The notes below the pieces were generated by a model, which saw only the letters and a list, made by a program, of their open reading frames with translations, had not been told where the DNA came from and searched no databases. A DNA stretch of 64,000 nt from Schleiferilactobacillus harbinensis DSM 16991 (GTDB lineage Bacteria > Bacillota > Bacilli > Lactobacillales > Lactobacillaceae): the NCBI RefSeq assembly GCF_000425885.1, contig NZ_AUEH01000007.1, positions 1 to 64,000 on the forward strand. Direction: 5' to 3'. The position numbers were made by a program, and so were the translations under genes. Each line of letters begins with the position of its first letter. The stretch's first letter is position 1. Below, piece by piece: positions 17,665 through 25,961 of the stretch.

Positions 17665-19191
17665 TTGGAGAAAAGTAAAACGCTGTTGCGCCGGGGCTGG
17701 CAGCTCTGGTTGGCCCTGGTGGCCGGAATCAGCACGCTATTATTCGCCGGCACGTCGGTGCTGTACCATAATATTTCATTGCCTGATCCGAACTATTATT
17801 TCACTGCCGCCCGCATGATCATGAACGGCAAGGTGATGTACCGAGACATCTTTGAGCAGAAGGGGCCGCTGGTGTATTTCACCCATGTCATTGCCCTGGC
17901 CATTACTCCGGGTCGGCGGGATTACGGCTATTCGATCATTGAATTCCTGTTGATGTTTTTCCTGCTGTGGTTCACCTACCGGATCATGCGGCTGTATTTG
18001 CCCCGTATCTGGGGCGCGGTGCTGACCCTGCTATTCCCGGCGGTCTTCTTGCAAAACGCTTTGTTCCGGGAGGGGGACACGGTGGAGATCACCAGCACGG
18101 TGATCATGATGGGGGCTTTGTACCTGGTCATGCGGCAGATGGTTCAGCCGGCGCACCGGGTTCGGTTCTGGGAATCCGGGCTGCTCGGCATGGGCGTCGC
18201 GTGGATCCTCTGGAGCAAGTTTTCGTTGGTGTTAATGCCCGGTATCGCAGCGCTGGTGCTGGTCGCAGTGGTTTGGGGCAATCAAGGCTGGCGCCAGGCG
18301 CTGCTGCACACGGGACTGGGGCTGCTGGGCTTCGTGCTCATCACCGGTCCAGTCTTGTTCTATTTTTGGCACTATCGGGCTTTGAATGATCTATTTAACG
18401 TGTATTTTTACTGGAATCTCAATGCTTATACGGAAGCGGCCAAATTACCGTTGGCTGGTGCAATCCTGTATGGGGCATACTTAGGCGTGGCCAATGCGCT
18501 GATGTCCTATCCGATCCTGATGTGGGCGGCGGTGATCGGTCTGCTGGGTGTGTTCCTTGGCCCCTTCACCCCGCGCAAGGGCTGGTATCGCTTGGGTTTG
18601 TTCTTGCCGCTGTGGGGCGTTATGTTCTCCGTCGGCTATCCGCATTTGTTGGGGTATTACATCTATCCCTTGGTCATTTTTGTACCCTTGGCGCTGCTGA
18701 CAGCGGCGAAGCTGATCCTCTTTCTTTATCCCAAGCTGGCAGAGTGGCAGCCGCGGGGTTGGGCGACCGTGGGGACGTGGCTGGCGCTGACGGTAGTGAC
18801 CCTGCTGATTGCCGCCGGATTCAACAACACGCCCCAACAATCCCGACTGTTTGAGAAAGAAGATCCGGCCATTTTTCAATTCATGGCGCCGGTGCGTCAT
18901 GATCCCAAGGCCAGCATGATGCTGTTTGGCGTCATGGATTATGGCTTCTATTATTACGGTGGGAATAAAGAGCCGGTATCGAAGTATTTCGCCGTGTACA
19001 ATTTGGATTGGAATAAATTTCGTTATCCGTGGAAGGATTGGGATCAGCGCTTGGCGGACAAGAGTGTGGACTACGTGGTAACGAATACCGCCCGGGCCCA
19101 CTCGAATGGCCATTTGCGGAAGAATTATAAGTATTTGTCCACTGTGCATATTCAGGGGCAGGCGTTTGACCTATATCACGTGCGCAACTAA
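17665..19191 (+). CDS. GT-C-like membrane glycosyltransferase, paralogue 2
   Basis: A 508-residue protein starting at TTG 17665, 8 bases after GGAGGAG. It is clearly related to its upstream neighbour throughout: LPDPNYYFTAARMIMNGKVM then YRDIFEQKGPL, the FREGDTVEIT segment (neighbour: MDDTVEIT), WESGLLGMGVAWILW and the tail motif YGFYYYGGNKEPVSKYF. This is a tandem duplication with full-length divergence. It is probably translated from the same transcript as the two preceding genes and sits in the cytoplasmic membrane. Its likely role is adding sugars from a lipid-linked donor to a wall polymer or lipid; this is inferred from fold and context only. Confidence 0.68.
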   Translation: MEKSKTLLRRGWQLWLALVAGISTLLFAGTSVLYHNISLPDPNYYFTAARMIMNGKVMYRDIFEQKGPLVYFTHVIALAITPGRRDYGYSIIEFLLMFFLLWFTYRIMRLYLPRIWGAVLTLLFPAVFLQNALFREGDTVEITSTVIMMGALYLVMRQMVQPAHRVRFWESGLLGMGVAWILWSKFSLVLMPGIAALVLVAVVWGNQGWRQALLHTGLGLLGFVLITGPVLFYFWHYRALNDLFNVYFYWNLNAYTEAAKLPLAGAILYGAYLGVANALMSYPILMWAAVIGLLGVFLGPFTPRKGWYRLGLFLPLWGVMFSVGYPHLLGYYIYPLVIFVPLALLTAAKLILFLYPKLAEWQPRGWATVGTWLALTVVTLLIAAGFNNTPQQSRLFEKEDPAIFQFMAPVRHDPKASMMLFGVMDYGFYYYGGNKEPVSKYFAVYNLDWNKFRYPWKDWDQRLADKSVDYVVTNTARAHSNGHLRKNYKYLSTVHIQGQAFDLYHVRN

Positions 19192-19196
19192 TTTTG

Positions 19197-19237
19197 CAGG
19201 CAGCAACGACCACGCCAGGCCGTTACTGCCTGTTTTT
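19197..19237 (+). terminator. Terminator of the YfhO-glycosyltransferase run
   Basis: CAGGCAG pairs with CTGCCTG; an inner AACG/CGTT adds to the stem, and TTTTT follows. Confidence 0.8.
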
Positions 19238-19250
19238 GATTGGCCGCAAC

Positions 19251-19280
19251 TTGACTTAACATAGCTAAGTTCCTTACACT
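19251..19280 (+). promoter_or_regulatory. Promoter of the aldo/keto reductase gene, with inverted repeats
   Basis: TTGACT (19251-19256) and TACACT (19275-19280) are 18 bases apart. The spacer holds the imperfect palindrome ACTTAACATAGCTAAGT (19254-19270). CCTTAC-ACTAA-GTAAGG (19272-19288) is a perfect inverted repeat over the -10 box. Both could be operator sites. Confidence 0.55.
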
Positions 19281-19313
19281 AAGTAAGGAGACTATTTCAG
19301 AAAGGATGGTAAC

Positions 19314-20201
19314 ATGGCTAAAATTAACGCACACAGTCTAACGGATACTTACACGCTGACTAACGGGGTGAAAATTCCGGTCATTGGCTTCGGTACTTGG
19401 CAATCTTCACCAGAGGATGCTTATAATTCGGTTAAGTGGGCTTTGGAAGCCGGCTATCGCCATATTGATACCGCGGCCACTTATGAGAATGAAGAAGCTG
19501 TTGGTCGTGCGATTCGCGATGCTGGGGTGCCGCGGAAAGAACTGTTTGTCACCACGAAACTGTGGAACGAACAGCGTAATTCCTACGATGATGTACTGCA
19601 TGCCTTCCGGGATTCCCTGACGCGGCTGGGCTTAGACTACATTGATCTGTACTTGATCCACTGGCCGGAACCGGCTGCTCATCATCAGGATTGGCAGCAT
19701 TTGAATGCCGAGACGTGGCGGGCCATGGAACACATCTATCATTTGGGCAAAGCCCGGGCGATTGGTGTATCGAATTTCTTGGCGCACCATTTGGATGAGC
19801 TCGCCAAGACGCAAAAGACACCGCCGATGGTTAACCAGATTTTCCTCAATCCCCATTCTCCACAACCGGACATGGTCGCTTACAATGCAGCTCACGATAT
19901 GCTCAGCGAGGCGTATTCGCCGCTGGGCACCGGGGAATTGCTGAAGAATGAAACGATTGGGGCGATTGCCCAGAAGCATGGCAAGTCCCCGGCTCAAGTG
20001 CTGGTACGCTGGAGTTTAGAGCAGGGCTTCCTGCCGTTGCCGAAATCCGTGCACCAGAATTACATTCAAGCCAACGCGGACGTCTTTGATTTCGAATTGG
20101 ATGAGGATGATACTCAGAAGATCGGCGCGTTGGCCGGACAAGGCCGGCAGCGGCAGGATCCGACAACGTTTGATTTCAATAAGCAGATTCCGTTTTTGTG
20201 A
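19314..20201 (+). CDS. Aldo/keto reductase (2,5-diketogluconate reductase-like)
   Basis: A 295-residue NADPH-dependent carbonyl reductase with a TIM-barrel fold, likely cytoplasmic. The catalytic tetrad is complete: D52 and Y57 in HIDTAATYENE, K82 in TTKLW and H116 in YLIHWP. The cofactor-binding end contains PLPKSVHQNYIQAN rather than the exact IPKS motif. Length is normal for the AKR5-like group. It is a single gene with its own promoter carrying two inverted repeats, and it ends at a bidirectional terminator. The physiological substrate cannot be told from sequence. Confidence 0.9.
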   Translation: MAKINAHSLTDTYTLTNGVKIPVIGFGTWQSSPEDAYNSVKWALEAGYRHIDTAATYENEEAVGRAIRDAGVPRKELFVTTKLWNEQRNSYDDVLHAFRDSLTRLGLDYIDLYLIHWPEPAAHHQDWQHLNAETWRAMEHIYHLGKARAIGVSNFLAHHLDELAKTQKTPPMVNQIFLNPHSPQPDMVAYNAAHDMLSEAYSPLGTGELLKNETIGAIAQKHGKSPAQVLVRWSLEQGFLPLPKSVHQNYIQANADVFDFELDEDDTQKIGALAGQGRQRQDPTTFDFNKQIPFL

Positions 20202-20213
20202 GTTGAGCCATTG

Positions 20214-20260
20214 AAAAAGCCTGACGGTACGCGCAGTTGCGTATGCCGTCAGGCTTTATT
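20214..20260. terminator. Bidirectional terminator
   Basis: AAAGCCTGACGG pairs with CCGTCAGGCTTT, flanked by an A run on one side and by TTTATT on the other. It serves the reductase gene and could serve a minus-strand remnant at 20266-20350. Confidence 0.8.
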
Positions 20261-20433
20261 GATATTACTGAGCGATGCGGGCTTTGACATCTGCCAAAGT
20301 CGTCCACCAGTCGGCCTCCCAGGGATCGGCAATTGCCAGATGCTGCCAGGGTAGAAGTATTCATCAATGGCATAGCACCGGCATGCCAATCGGTCTGCCG
20401 CTCCAGAAAAAATGTTTACCCAGGTCGTTTACG

Positions 20434-20778
20434 ATGATGTCGCGTGATTTGACCAAAGAAACTACTGTCTCAGTGGCGTTGCAAGCTGGTATGATAGGGA
20501 TAAAAGTGAATGACGCCAGTGCAGTCAACGGGCAAAACTTGGTCGTACTGCCCAATCGGTTTGCGGCCATTAGCGTACCGGTACTCGCTGGTCAATCGAC
20601 GGTTGCGGTGTTTCAGGCACCCGATCAGGCTCAAATCGAGCAGGTCCAAGCAGCCCTGCAAGCGGGGGTGCCGGTGCGGCTCCAAGTGTTTGGCCCTGGC
20701 CTTGGCGGCTGGGCTGATCAGTTGCGGCCGGCGCTGTCACCCAACTTTTCGTTTCTAGACAGTGAGGGAAAAGCATGA
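20434..20778 (+). CDS. Small conserved-looking protein of unknown function coupled to gtfA
   Basis: I do not recognise this 114-residue protein. The frame is open further upstream, but the ATG pair at 20434/20437 gives the first plausible start, without a strong ribosome binding site. The sequence is an alternation of short hydrophobic strands (LVVLPNRFAAISVPVLAG, TVAVFQ) and looks like a small beta-rich cytoplasmic domain with no signal or helix. Its stop codon overlaps the gtfA start (ATGA at 20775-20778), so translation is coupled and a role in the glycosylation cluster is likely. A TGGTATGAT extended -10 lies inside it at 20488-20496 and could serve gtfA. Confidence 0.5.
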   Translation: MMSRDLTKETTVSVALQAGMIGIKVNDASAVNGQNLVVLPNRFAAISVPVLAGQSTVAVFQAPDQAQIEQVQAALQAGVPVRLQVFGPGLGGWADQLRPALSPNFSFLDSEGKA

Positions 20779-22217
20779 ATTTCTTTGTTAACGGCACCAT
20801 GGGTATCGGCAATTCCGGCATCGAACACGCTGAATTTTATCGGGCCAAACTTTTCGATCAGGTTGGCTTAGAATACAAGTACGTTTTCGTTGATTTGGCC
20901 CCCCAATTACGGGAAGCCATGGCCGAGTGGCATATTGCCAACGAGACAGTTGCCAATATGTGGGAGTATTTCACTCTCGGCGATCGGTATTTGACCAACG
21001 GTGTAACGCGTGAGTTTAAGAAAAAAGACGATCTGGTCATCGACAGTACCAAGACCCATCGGAAGCGGGAAACATGGACACCCAGCGGTTTGCGAATCGT
21101 AGAGCATCTGGTGAAGTACCCGAATAAACACGAAAAAACGGATGTCTTACTGGTCAGTACAGCCCGGGTGGAGATTTTTTCCCGAATTGATGGCCGACGC
21201 AAGGTTGAGTTTGAATACGTGGACGATCCGCACCGCAAGTTTCAAATCCGCAATATCCATGTCTATGACTTAAACGGCCAGCATCTATTCTTTCCCAATG
21301 AAATGTTGGCGCGGCGGTACTTTTTCCATCAGCTGGCGCGGGTCTACGCCGAACATAATGTCTTCATGATTGACCGTGGGGAACGGAATGAAGTGGCTCT
21401 GTATGCGCCCAAGATACCGAATGCGACGGTGATCCATGTAATCCACGCAGACCATCTCACCAATCGCGACGATCCAGCTAAACCGCTGTGGAACAATTAC
21501 TACGAATATCTGTTGACTCATTTGGATCGCGTGGCGAAAGTGGTGGTGGCCACCAAGATGCAGCGGGCAGACTTACTGCGGGACTTCCCCCAGGAGGGCG
21601 ATAAGTTTGTCGCGATTCCGGTCGGCGGAGTGCGGGACCAAGCACCTGCGAACATTGACCATCCGCTGACGGCGCCATTGAAGCTGATCACGGCATCCCG
21701 GCTATCTCCTGAAAAGAATGTTGATTTTATTGTCCGGGCAGTGGCCAAGGTCCACGATGAGGGTACGCCGATCACGCTGGCGGTGTATGGTGACGGGATC
21801 AAGAAGCCCCAGTTGGAGAAATCAATTGCGGAACTCCATGCTGCGGACTACATCACTTTGGCGGGCCAGTCCAATCATCTTGAGGATCTTTACCCACAGT
21901 ATGATGCCTTTATTTCCGGATCATTTTCTGAAGGCTTCGGGCTGACCTACATTGAGGCACTGAACGCGGCCTTGCCGGTTGTGTCATTCAGTGCCCGCTA
22001 TGGGGCCCTGGAGCTTATTGAGAACGGGGTGAACGGATTCTTGCAGCCGTTTAAACGGAATGATGATCAGTACGATATTGATCAGTTAACAGAGGGCTTG
22101 CATCGTTTACTGGCCGCCGACTATCCGCAGCTGCGGAAGAACACACAGCAATCCGTACGCGATTACCGCGATAGCGTGATTGCGAAGAAATGGCAGGTGC
22201 TGATCAATGAATTATGA
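20775..22217 (+). CDS. gtfA: GtfA-type protein O-glycosyltransferase (GT4, TagE-like)
   Basis: A 480-residue GT-B enzyme. The N-terminus has MGIGNSGIEHAEFYRAKLF, typical of GtfA proteins that, with GtfB, add the first GlcNAc to serine or threonine of surface proteins. The inserted beta-sheet domain (about 70-190) is present. The donor-binding C-terminal half has ASRLSPEKNVDFIVRAV and the GT4 E-x7-E region FSEGFGLTYIEALNAALPVV. Such genes were formerly annotated as poly(glycerol phosphate) glucosyltransferases (tagE) in lactobacilli. No SecA2/SecY2 genes and no serine-rich adhesin are visible nearby, so the target is probably a general surface protein such as an autolysin. It is cytoplasmic and forms a complex with the next gene product. 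Confidence 0.8.
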   Translation: MNFFVNGTMGIGNSGIEHAEFYRAKLFDQVGLEYKYVFVDLAPQLREAMAEWHIANETVANMWEYFTLGDRYLTNGVTREFKKKDDLVIDSTKTHRKRETWTPSGLRIVEHLVKYPNKHEKTDVLLVSTARVEIFSRIDGRRKVEFEYVDDPHRKFQIRNIHVYDLNGQHLFFPNEMLARRYFFHQLARVYAEHNVFMIDRGERNEVALYAPKIPNATVIHVIHADHLTNRDDPAKPLWNNYYEYLLTHLDRVAKVVVATKMQRADLLRDFPQEGDKFVAIPVGGVRDQAPANIDHPLTAPLKLITASRLSPEKNVDFIVRAVAKVHDEGTPITLAVYGDGIKKPQLEKSIAELHAADYITLAGQSNHLEDLYPQYDAFISGSFSEGFGLTYIEALNAALPVVSFSARYGALELIENGVNGFLQPFKRNDDQYDIDQLTEGLHRLLAADYPQLRKNTQQSVRDYRDSVIAKKWQVLINEL

Positions 22218-23079
22218 GCTGATTAATGGGGTCTCGCCCCAAAGTCCCGCGTGGCCGACATTCAAACAGTGGGCCAAGGAAGAAAACGCGCCGTTCATTG
22301 TTCTTCAGCCATTGCCGGGGCTGCTCGGCGTGGCTAAGGAACAAGATATCCAACTGCGCAGCGTCATCGACTTTGTCACGAAGCGGCGGTATGCAAAAGA
22401 TTCTTATCGCTTTTTTAATGAGGCACCAGTGCCTGACGGTGCAGAGATTTTCATGAGTGGCGACGGTGTCATCAGCATTATTTACGAAGGCGAAATCATC
22501 GGCTATGTGACTACTTATGCGAATACACGGCGGGCAGTCAAACAGATTGATTATCTCAATCCGGACCAGACGAAGGACTTCACGGAAGAGTATGCCTATG
22601 ATGGCAATCAATACAGCAATTTGTTTTACTATGACAACACGCTGCAGCAGATCCAGTTTTTAAATAATGACGGCCAAATAGTGGTGCGGGAGTATCTGTA
22701 CGATGGGATGATCAATATGATCACGATTGAGGACCCAATCACCGGTAAAGTCGTGACCCAGTATGATGACTTGACTCGTTTTTTGACGGCCACTGTAGCC
22801 AAAATGGTCACGGCCCACGATACCGTCCGCATTCACTATATGGGCGTTGAGCTGAACGTGCTTAAGGATTCGCCGGCTCACAATGTGCTGCGGCTGGCCG
22901 AGGCGCCTTTTGATGATCAGGGGACAGTCCGCGGCTTTCTGCTGATGATTCTGAAGGATGAGATCAACTATGTGCAGGAAGTGGAAGTGTCCCGGGCCGC
23001 TTATCAGGCACTCACCGTGCAGAATATCCCCTTGGAGAAAGCGACAATTATTGACGATCCATTGAGTGACCCCAAGTAA
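22207..23079 (+). CDS. gtfB: GtfB-like glycosyltransferase partner, short form
   Basis: A 290-residue protein overlapping gtfA by 11 bases. It matches the N-terminal two thirds of GtfB, the noncatalytic partner that binds acceptor protein and stabilises GtfA: YRFFNEAPVPDGAEIF, then RRAVKQIDYLNPD, EEYAYDGNQYSNLFYYD and VREYLYDGMINMITIEDPITGKVV. GtfB proteins are usually about 430-500 residues, so the C-terminal Rossmann part is largely missing. The frame ends cleanly in TAA before a terminator, with no obvious frameshift continuation. It is either a compact variant or an old C-terminal deletion; substrate recognition by the beta-sheet domain could still work. Confidence 0.65.
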   Translation: MNYELINGVSPQSPAWPTFKQWAKEENAPFIVLQPLPGLLGVAKEQDIQLRSVIDFVTKRRYAKDSYRFFNEAPVPDGAEIFMSGDGVISIIYEGEIIGYVTTYANTRRAVKQIDYLNPDQTKDFTEEYAYDGNQYSNLFYYDNTLQQIQFLNNDGQIVVREYLYDGMINMITIEDPITGKVVTQYDDLTRFLTATVAKMVTAHDTVRIHYMGVELNVLKDSPAHNVLRLAEAPFDDQGTVRGFLLMILKDEINYVQEVEVSRAAYQALTVQNIPLEKATIIDDPLSDPK

Positions 23080-23126
23080 GCACTTGCTCATGTGTACTCA
23101 TGGGAAGGCCGCGATCTGTGGGACGA

Positions 23127-23158
23127 CCATTCACCTTTTTGGCGGATGGCTGTTTTTT
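23127..23158 (+). terminator. Terminator after gtfB
   Basis: CCATTCACC pairs with GGCGGATGG (one mismatch, one G-T) and is followed by CTG and six T residues. Confidence 0.55.
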
Positions 23159-23195
23159 AGTAAGCGCCTTTCTCAAACGTGGTGCAGAGTTTAAT

Positions 23196-23224
23196 GAAAA
23201 CAGGTGTTGCCATGCCTGTTTTTC
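23196..23224. terminator. Bidirectional terminator between gtfB and the minus-strand gtf3
   Basis: GAAAACAGG and CCTGTTTTTC flank a 10-base loop. A and T tracts on either side allow use in both directions. Confidence 0.7.
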
Positions 23225-23234
23225 ATTCTGAGAA

Positions 23235-24281
23235 CTACTGAAAATTAATGTCACCAACGAAAGCCTGCTGCTCCGCTGTTGCAAGCACTCGGTTGGTAAA
23301 GTAGCCGTCTCGAAGTAAGACGCCCATATTATTGACGTGTACCAGCATATCCTTGATTTCATCGTCGCTTAGATTTGCTAGCAGCCCATCAATTTCATCC
23401 AGACTGCCGATGGTCAGCACTAGATGGTTTTTCTCGATAAACGGTGCCACTGCTGCCTGCTTCCAGACGATCACTGGCATGCCATGGGAAAGATAGAGCG
23501 ATACTTTATGGGGATGATTGTATTTCGTATAACTTCCGTAATGACCCATCCAAGAATCACTGTCCCAGGCCAAGCCAAACCCCTTAGGCAGTTGATTGAT
23601 CAGATCATCCCGGCGCAGGGCCCCATGATACTCTACTTTTGGATTATCCCGGAGTCCTTTCTGAATCGCATCATCGGCAACGCCAAACACTGAGATAGGA
23701 GTTTCTTCGTGCCACTCTGTTAAGTAAGATGATTTGAAAAGATTACCGGATAAAACCAAGGTCTTGGTAAACTCTTCAGGAGACGTAAAAAGGCGGTGCC
23801 AGTCGTGGTTATTGTCCAGATAATCTAAGAGATATTGAGAGACCATAGGGACATTGACGCCAAGTTCTCGTAACTTGGCGCCCATAATTGGGTTGTGAAT
23901 GATCAGAGCATCAGCTTTGTTAAAATAGGGGATCTCATCAATACTGTTGCCAATATTGGTTCCCCGAAGAAATTCGACATCGTGGATGAGCAGAACGACT
24001 TTGACGCCGCGATTATGCATTTGATCAATGAAGAACTGATCGAAGCGGGGGCTGATCAGGACGGGATATTGATATACCACAAGATCGCCGTTGGTGACGG
24101 CTGCTGTGATCCCGTCAATGCGGGACTGAATGGCTTGATTGGATTCGTAATCGCTGTTATAGCGAAAAATGTGCAGCGGCGCATACCCGTTCTGAATGCC
24201 GATGGCGGTGATGTCATCCTTGGCTTGGGAGGTTGCATCGGCGGATTCGCCTTGAATGATATCTGTGATCCATTTTCGCAA
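23235..24281 (-). CDS. Gtf3-like glucosyltransferase for protein O-glycans
   Basis: A 348-residue enzyme starting at TTG 24281 (protein MRKWITDIIQG), 6 bases after AAGAGGA. It resembles Gtf3 / nucleotide-sugar-synthetase-like proteins of streptococci and lactobacilli, which add glucose or a related sugar to the GlcNAc placed by GtfA/GtfB. Visible blocks are RYNSDYESNQAIQSRIDGI, GDLVVYQYPVLISPRFDQFF, LLIHDVEFLRG, and the donor-site region GLAWDSDSWMGHYGSYTKYN followed by HPHKVSLYLSHGMPVIVW. It converges on gtfB. A truncated paralogue lies just upstream in the same orientation, indicating a former tandem pair. Confidence 0.78.
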   Translation of the reverse strand: MRKWITDIIQGESADATSQAKDDITAIGIQNGYAPLHIFRYNSDYESNQAIQSRIDGITAAVTNGDLVVYQYPVLISPRFDQFFIDQMHNRGVKVVLLIHDVEFLRGTNIGNSIDEIPYFNKADALIIHNPIMGAKLRELGVNVPMVSQYLLDYLDNNHDWHRLFTSPEEFTKTLVLSGNLFKSSYLTEWHEETPISVFGVADDAIQKGLRDNPKVEYHGALRRDDLINQLPKGFGLAWDSDSWMGHYGSYTKYNHPHKVSLYLSHGMPVIVWKQAAVAPFIEKNHLVLTIGSLDEIDGLLANLSDDEIKDMLVHVNNMGVLLRDGYFTNRVLATAEQQAFVGDINFQ

Positions 24282-24303
24282 AATGATTCCTCTTTTCGAG
24301 AAT

Positions 24304-24639
24304 TTATTTAGGCAGTGTGATTGGGCCGAAGCGTACCGTTTGCTCAGCAGCAAGCAGCACCCGTTTAGTAAAGCAGTCCACGCGCGCCCCGCGCATCTTC
24401 ATGCAATCAATAAAGCGGGTCTCAAAGCGCGGACCATTCAAACCGGGATATTGATAGACTAGAAAGTCGCCAGCAGCCACTGCCGCCGTGATTCTGTCGA
24501 TCCGTGAATCCACCGCTTGGTCGGACTCATACGCACCATTATACCGGTACATGTTTAACCATTCGTAACCGACGTGGCGTCCAGTGTGGGCGCTTCGATC
24601 ATGCGGGCCGCCGTTGAATTTAACCTGCACACTCTCCAC
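24304..24639 (-). pseudogene. Remnant of a second gtf3 with a large internal deletion
   Basis: The 111-residue frame joins the N-terminal part of a Gtf3-like protein (YRYNGAYESDQAVDSRIDRI, then GDFLVYQYPGLNGPRFETRF, then MKMRGARVD) directly to the C-terminal end (CFTKRVLLAAEQTVRFGPI). Compared with the adjacent intact gene, about 230 residues of the catalytic core are missing, while the reading frame is kept. The DNA junction lies near 24380. The product lacks the donor-binding site and cannot be an active transferase. The deletion was probably a single in-frame event after tandem duplication. Confidence 0.75.
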
Positions 24640-24655
24640 TAGAACTATATCAAGG

Positions 24656-24672
24656 AATGTAAGCGCTTCGCC
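24656..24672. promoter_or_regulatory. Weak candidate cre (CcpA) site
   Basis: ATGTAAGCGCTTCGCC matches the left two thirds of the cre consensus (TGWAANCGNTNNCA) but not its final CA. It lies about 85 bases before the promoter of the dehydrogenase gene. A computed score against known cre sites would decide. Confidence 0.25.
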
Positions 24673-24745
24673 ATAAACTTTTAGTAAGTAACATTATGCT
24701 TTCTGACCCCGCATTTGAGAAAAATAATGTAAATGAGGATAACGG

Positions 24746-24774
24746 TTGCTTTACAACCACTAAAGGGGTATATT
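24746..24774 (+). promoter_or_regulatory. Promoter of the dehydrogenase gene
   Basis: TTGCTT (24746-24751) and TATATT (24769-24774) are separated by 17 bases, about 40 bases before the start codon. Confidence 0.65.
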
Positions 24775-24815
24775 ACTCATCAAGTTATTAATCGACACAC
24801 AAGGAGAAATTGCTT

Positions 24816-25910
24816 ATGGATATTGACGAAGAAATTCGACCGGGGACCAACCGTTATGTTAGTGAAGAGGGGGCCACTGCCAATCTGCCAACACTGTTGA
24901 CGGGATTCTCTCATCCAATTATCATCACCGGGGAGAAATCCTATGCCGCTTACCAAGCCCACACAACCAAACCGTTGCGCTTGCCGGTGTATCGTTATGA
25001 CGGTTCAGCCAGCGATGCGGATGCTGCCCGTATCGCCGCGGAAGCAAAGCACGCCGACATGATTATTGCCATTGGCGGCGGCCGGCTGCTGGACACCGCG
25101 AAATTGGTGGCTGAGATTTTCGACTGTGAATACATTACGGTACCGACATTGGCGTCAAACTGCGCACCGTATACGCCGATCGGCGCCATCTACAATGCCG
25201 TCGGCCACACCTTTAATCGCGTCGCCTACTTCCCCCGAGCACCTTACGCTACCGTGGTGGATTGGGATATTATTGCCACTACGCCGGAGGATTACTTAGT
25301 CGCCGGAATCGGTGATACATTGGCTAAGTGGTACGAGATGGAGGGTATTACCCGGCCTCGGCGGGACAGTCTCACGGCTTTCAGCCAGCTGGGGTTTAGC
25401 GCGGCCCAAACGATTCGGACGATCCTGCAGCGCGCCGCGGTCCCAGCAGTCGTTGCCCTGCGCAAAGGTCAGGTAACGGCGGACCTGGTCGCCATTGCCG
25501 ACACGATCATTGGGATTGCTGGCACCGTCGGCGGTTTTGCCGGGGCGGACGGTCGCATGGCTGGGGCCCACGCGATCCATAACGGGCTGTCCTATGTTGA
25601 TGAAACCCACGAAATTCTCCATGGGTCGAAAGTCGCTTACGGTATCCTGGTGCAACTCGCCTACACCGGGGACGACGATGAGATCCGTGCACTCCTGCCG
25701 TTTTACCAGCAGGTCGGCCTGCCCACGAATCTCAGTGATCTTCACGTCGTCCGCGACTTAAAGGTGAAAAAGGCTCTCGTCGCCGACTGGGCCGCCGCCG
25801 ATACAGAATCTTTCCGCTTAATTGACCCAGACATTTCGTCAGAGAAGGTCCTGGCGGCGATGGACAAGGTCGAAGCTTTAACTGCCGCGCCCTTGGTGGA
25901 TGAAGGGTGA
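24816..25910 (+). CDS. Iron-containing alcohol dehydrogenase, glycerol-dehydrogenase-like
   Basis: A 364-residue metal-dependent dehydrogenase starting at ATG 24816, 8 bases after AAGGAGAA. The NAD-binding GIGGGR-type loop is seen as AIGGGRLLDTAK, and VPTLASNCAPYTPIGAIY follows. The three metal ligands of the glycerol dehydrogenase group are in place: D167 in GDTLAKW, H252 in GAHAIHNGL and H269 in EILHGSKVAYG. The family oxidises glycerol or other polyols with NAD+, but the first substrate loops differ from classic GldA, so the substrate is open. It is a single gene with its own promoter and a shared terminator. Confidence 0.85.
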   Translation: MDIDEEIRPGTNRYVSEEGATANLPTLLTGFSHPIIITGEKSYAAYQAHTTKPLRLPVYRYDGSASDADAARIAAEAKHADMIIAIGGGRLLDTAKLVAEIFDCEYITVPTLASNCAPYTPIGAIYNAVGHTFNRVAYFPRAPYATVVDWDIIATTPEDYLVAGIGDTLAKWYEMEGITRPRRDSLTAFSQLGFSAAQTIRTILQRAAVPAVVALRKGQVTADLVAIADTIIGIAGTVGGFAGADGRMAGAHAIHNGLSYVDETHEILHGSKVAYGILVQLAYTGDDDEIRALLPFYQQVGLPTNLSDLHVVRDLKVKKALVADWAAADTESFRLIDPDISSEKVLAAMDKVEALTAAPLVDEG

Positions 25911-25913
25911 AAA

Positions 25914-25948
25914 AAAGGGCCGGCCAGCAAAAAATGGTCGGTCCTTTT
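25914..25948. terminator. Bidirectional terminator between convergent genes
   Basis: AAAGGGCCGGCCA pairs with TGGTCGGTCCTTTT (G-T pairs included) around an A-rich loop. Confidence 0.75.
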
Positions 25949-25961
25949 GGTCTGCTAAAAA

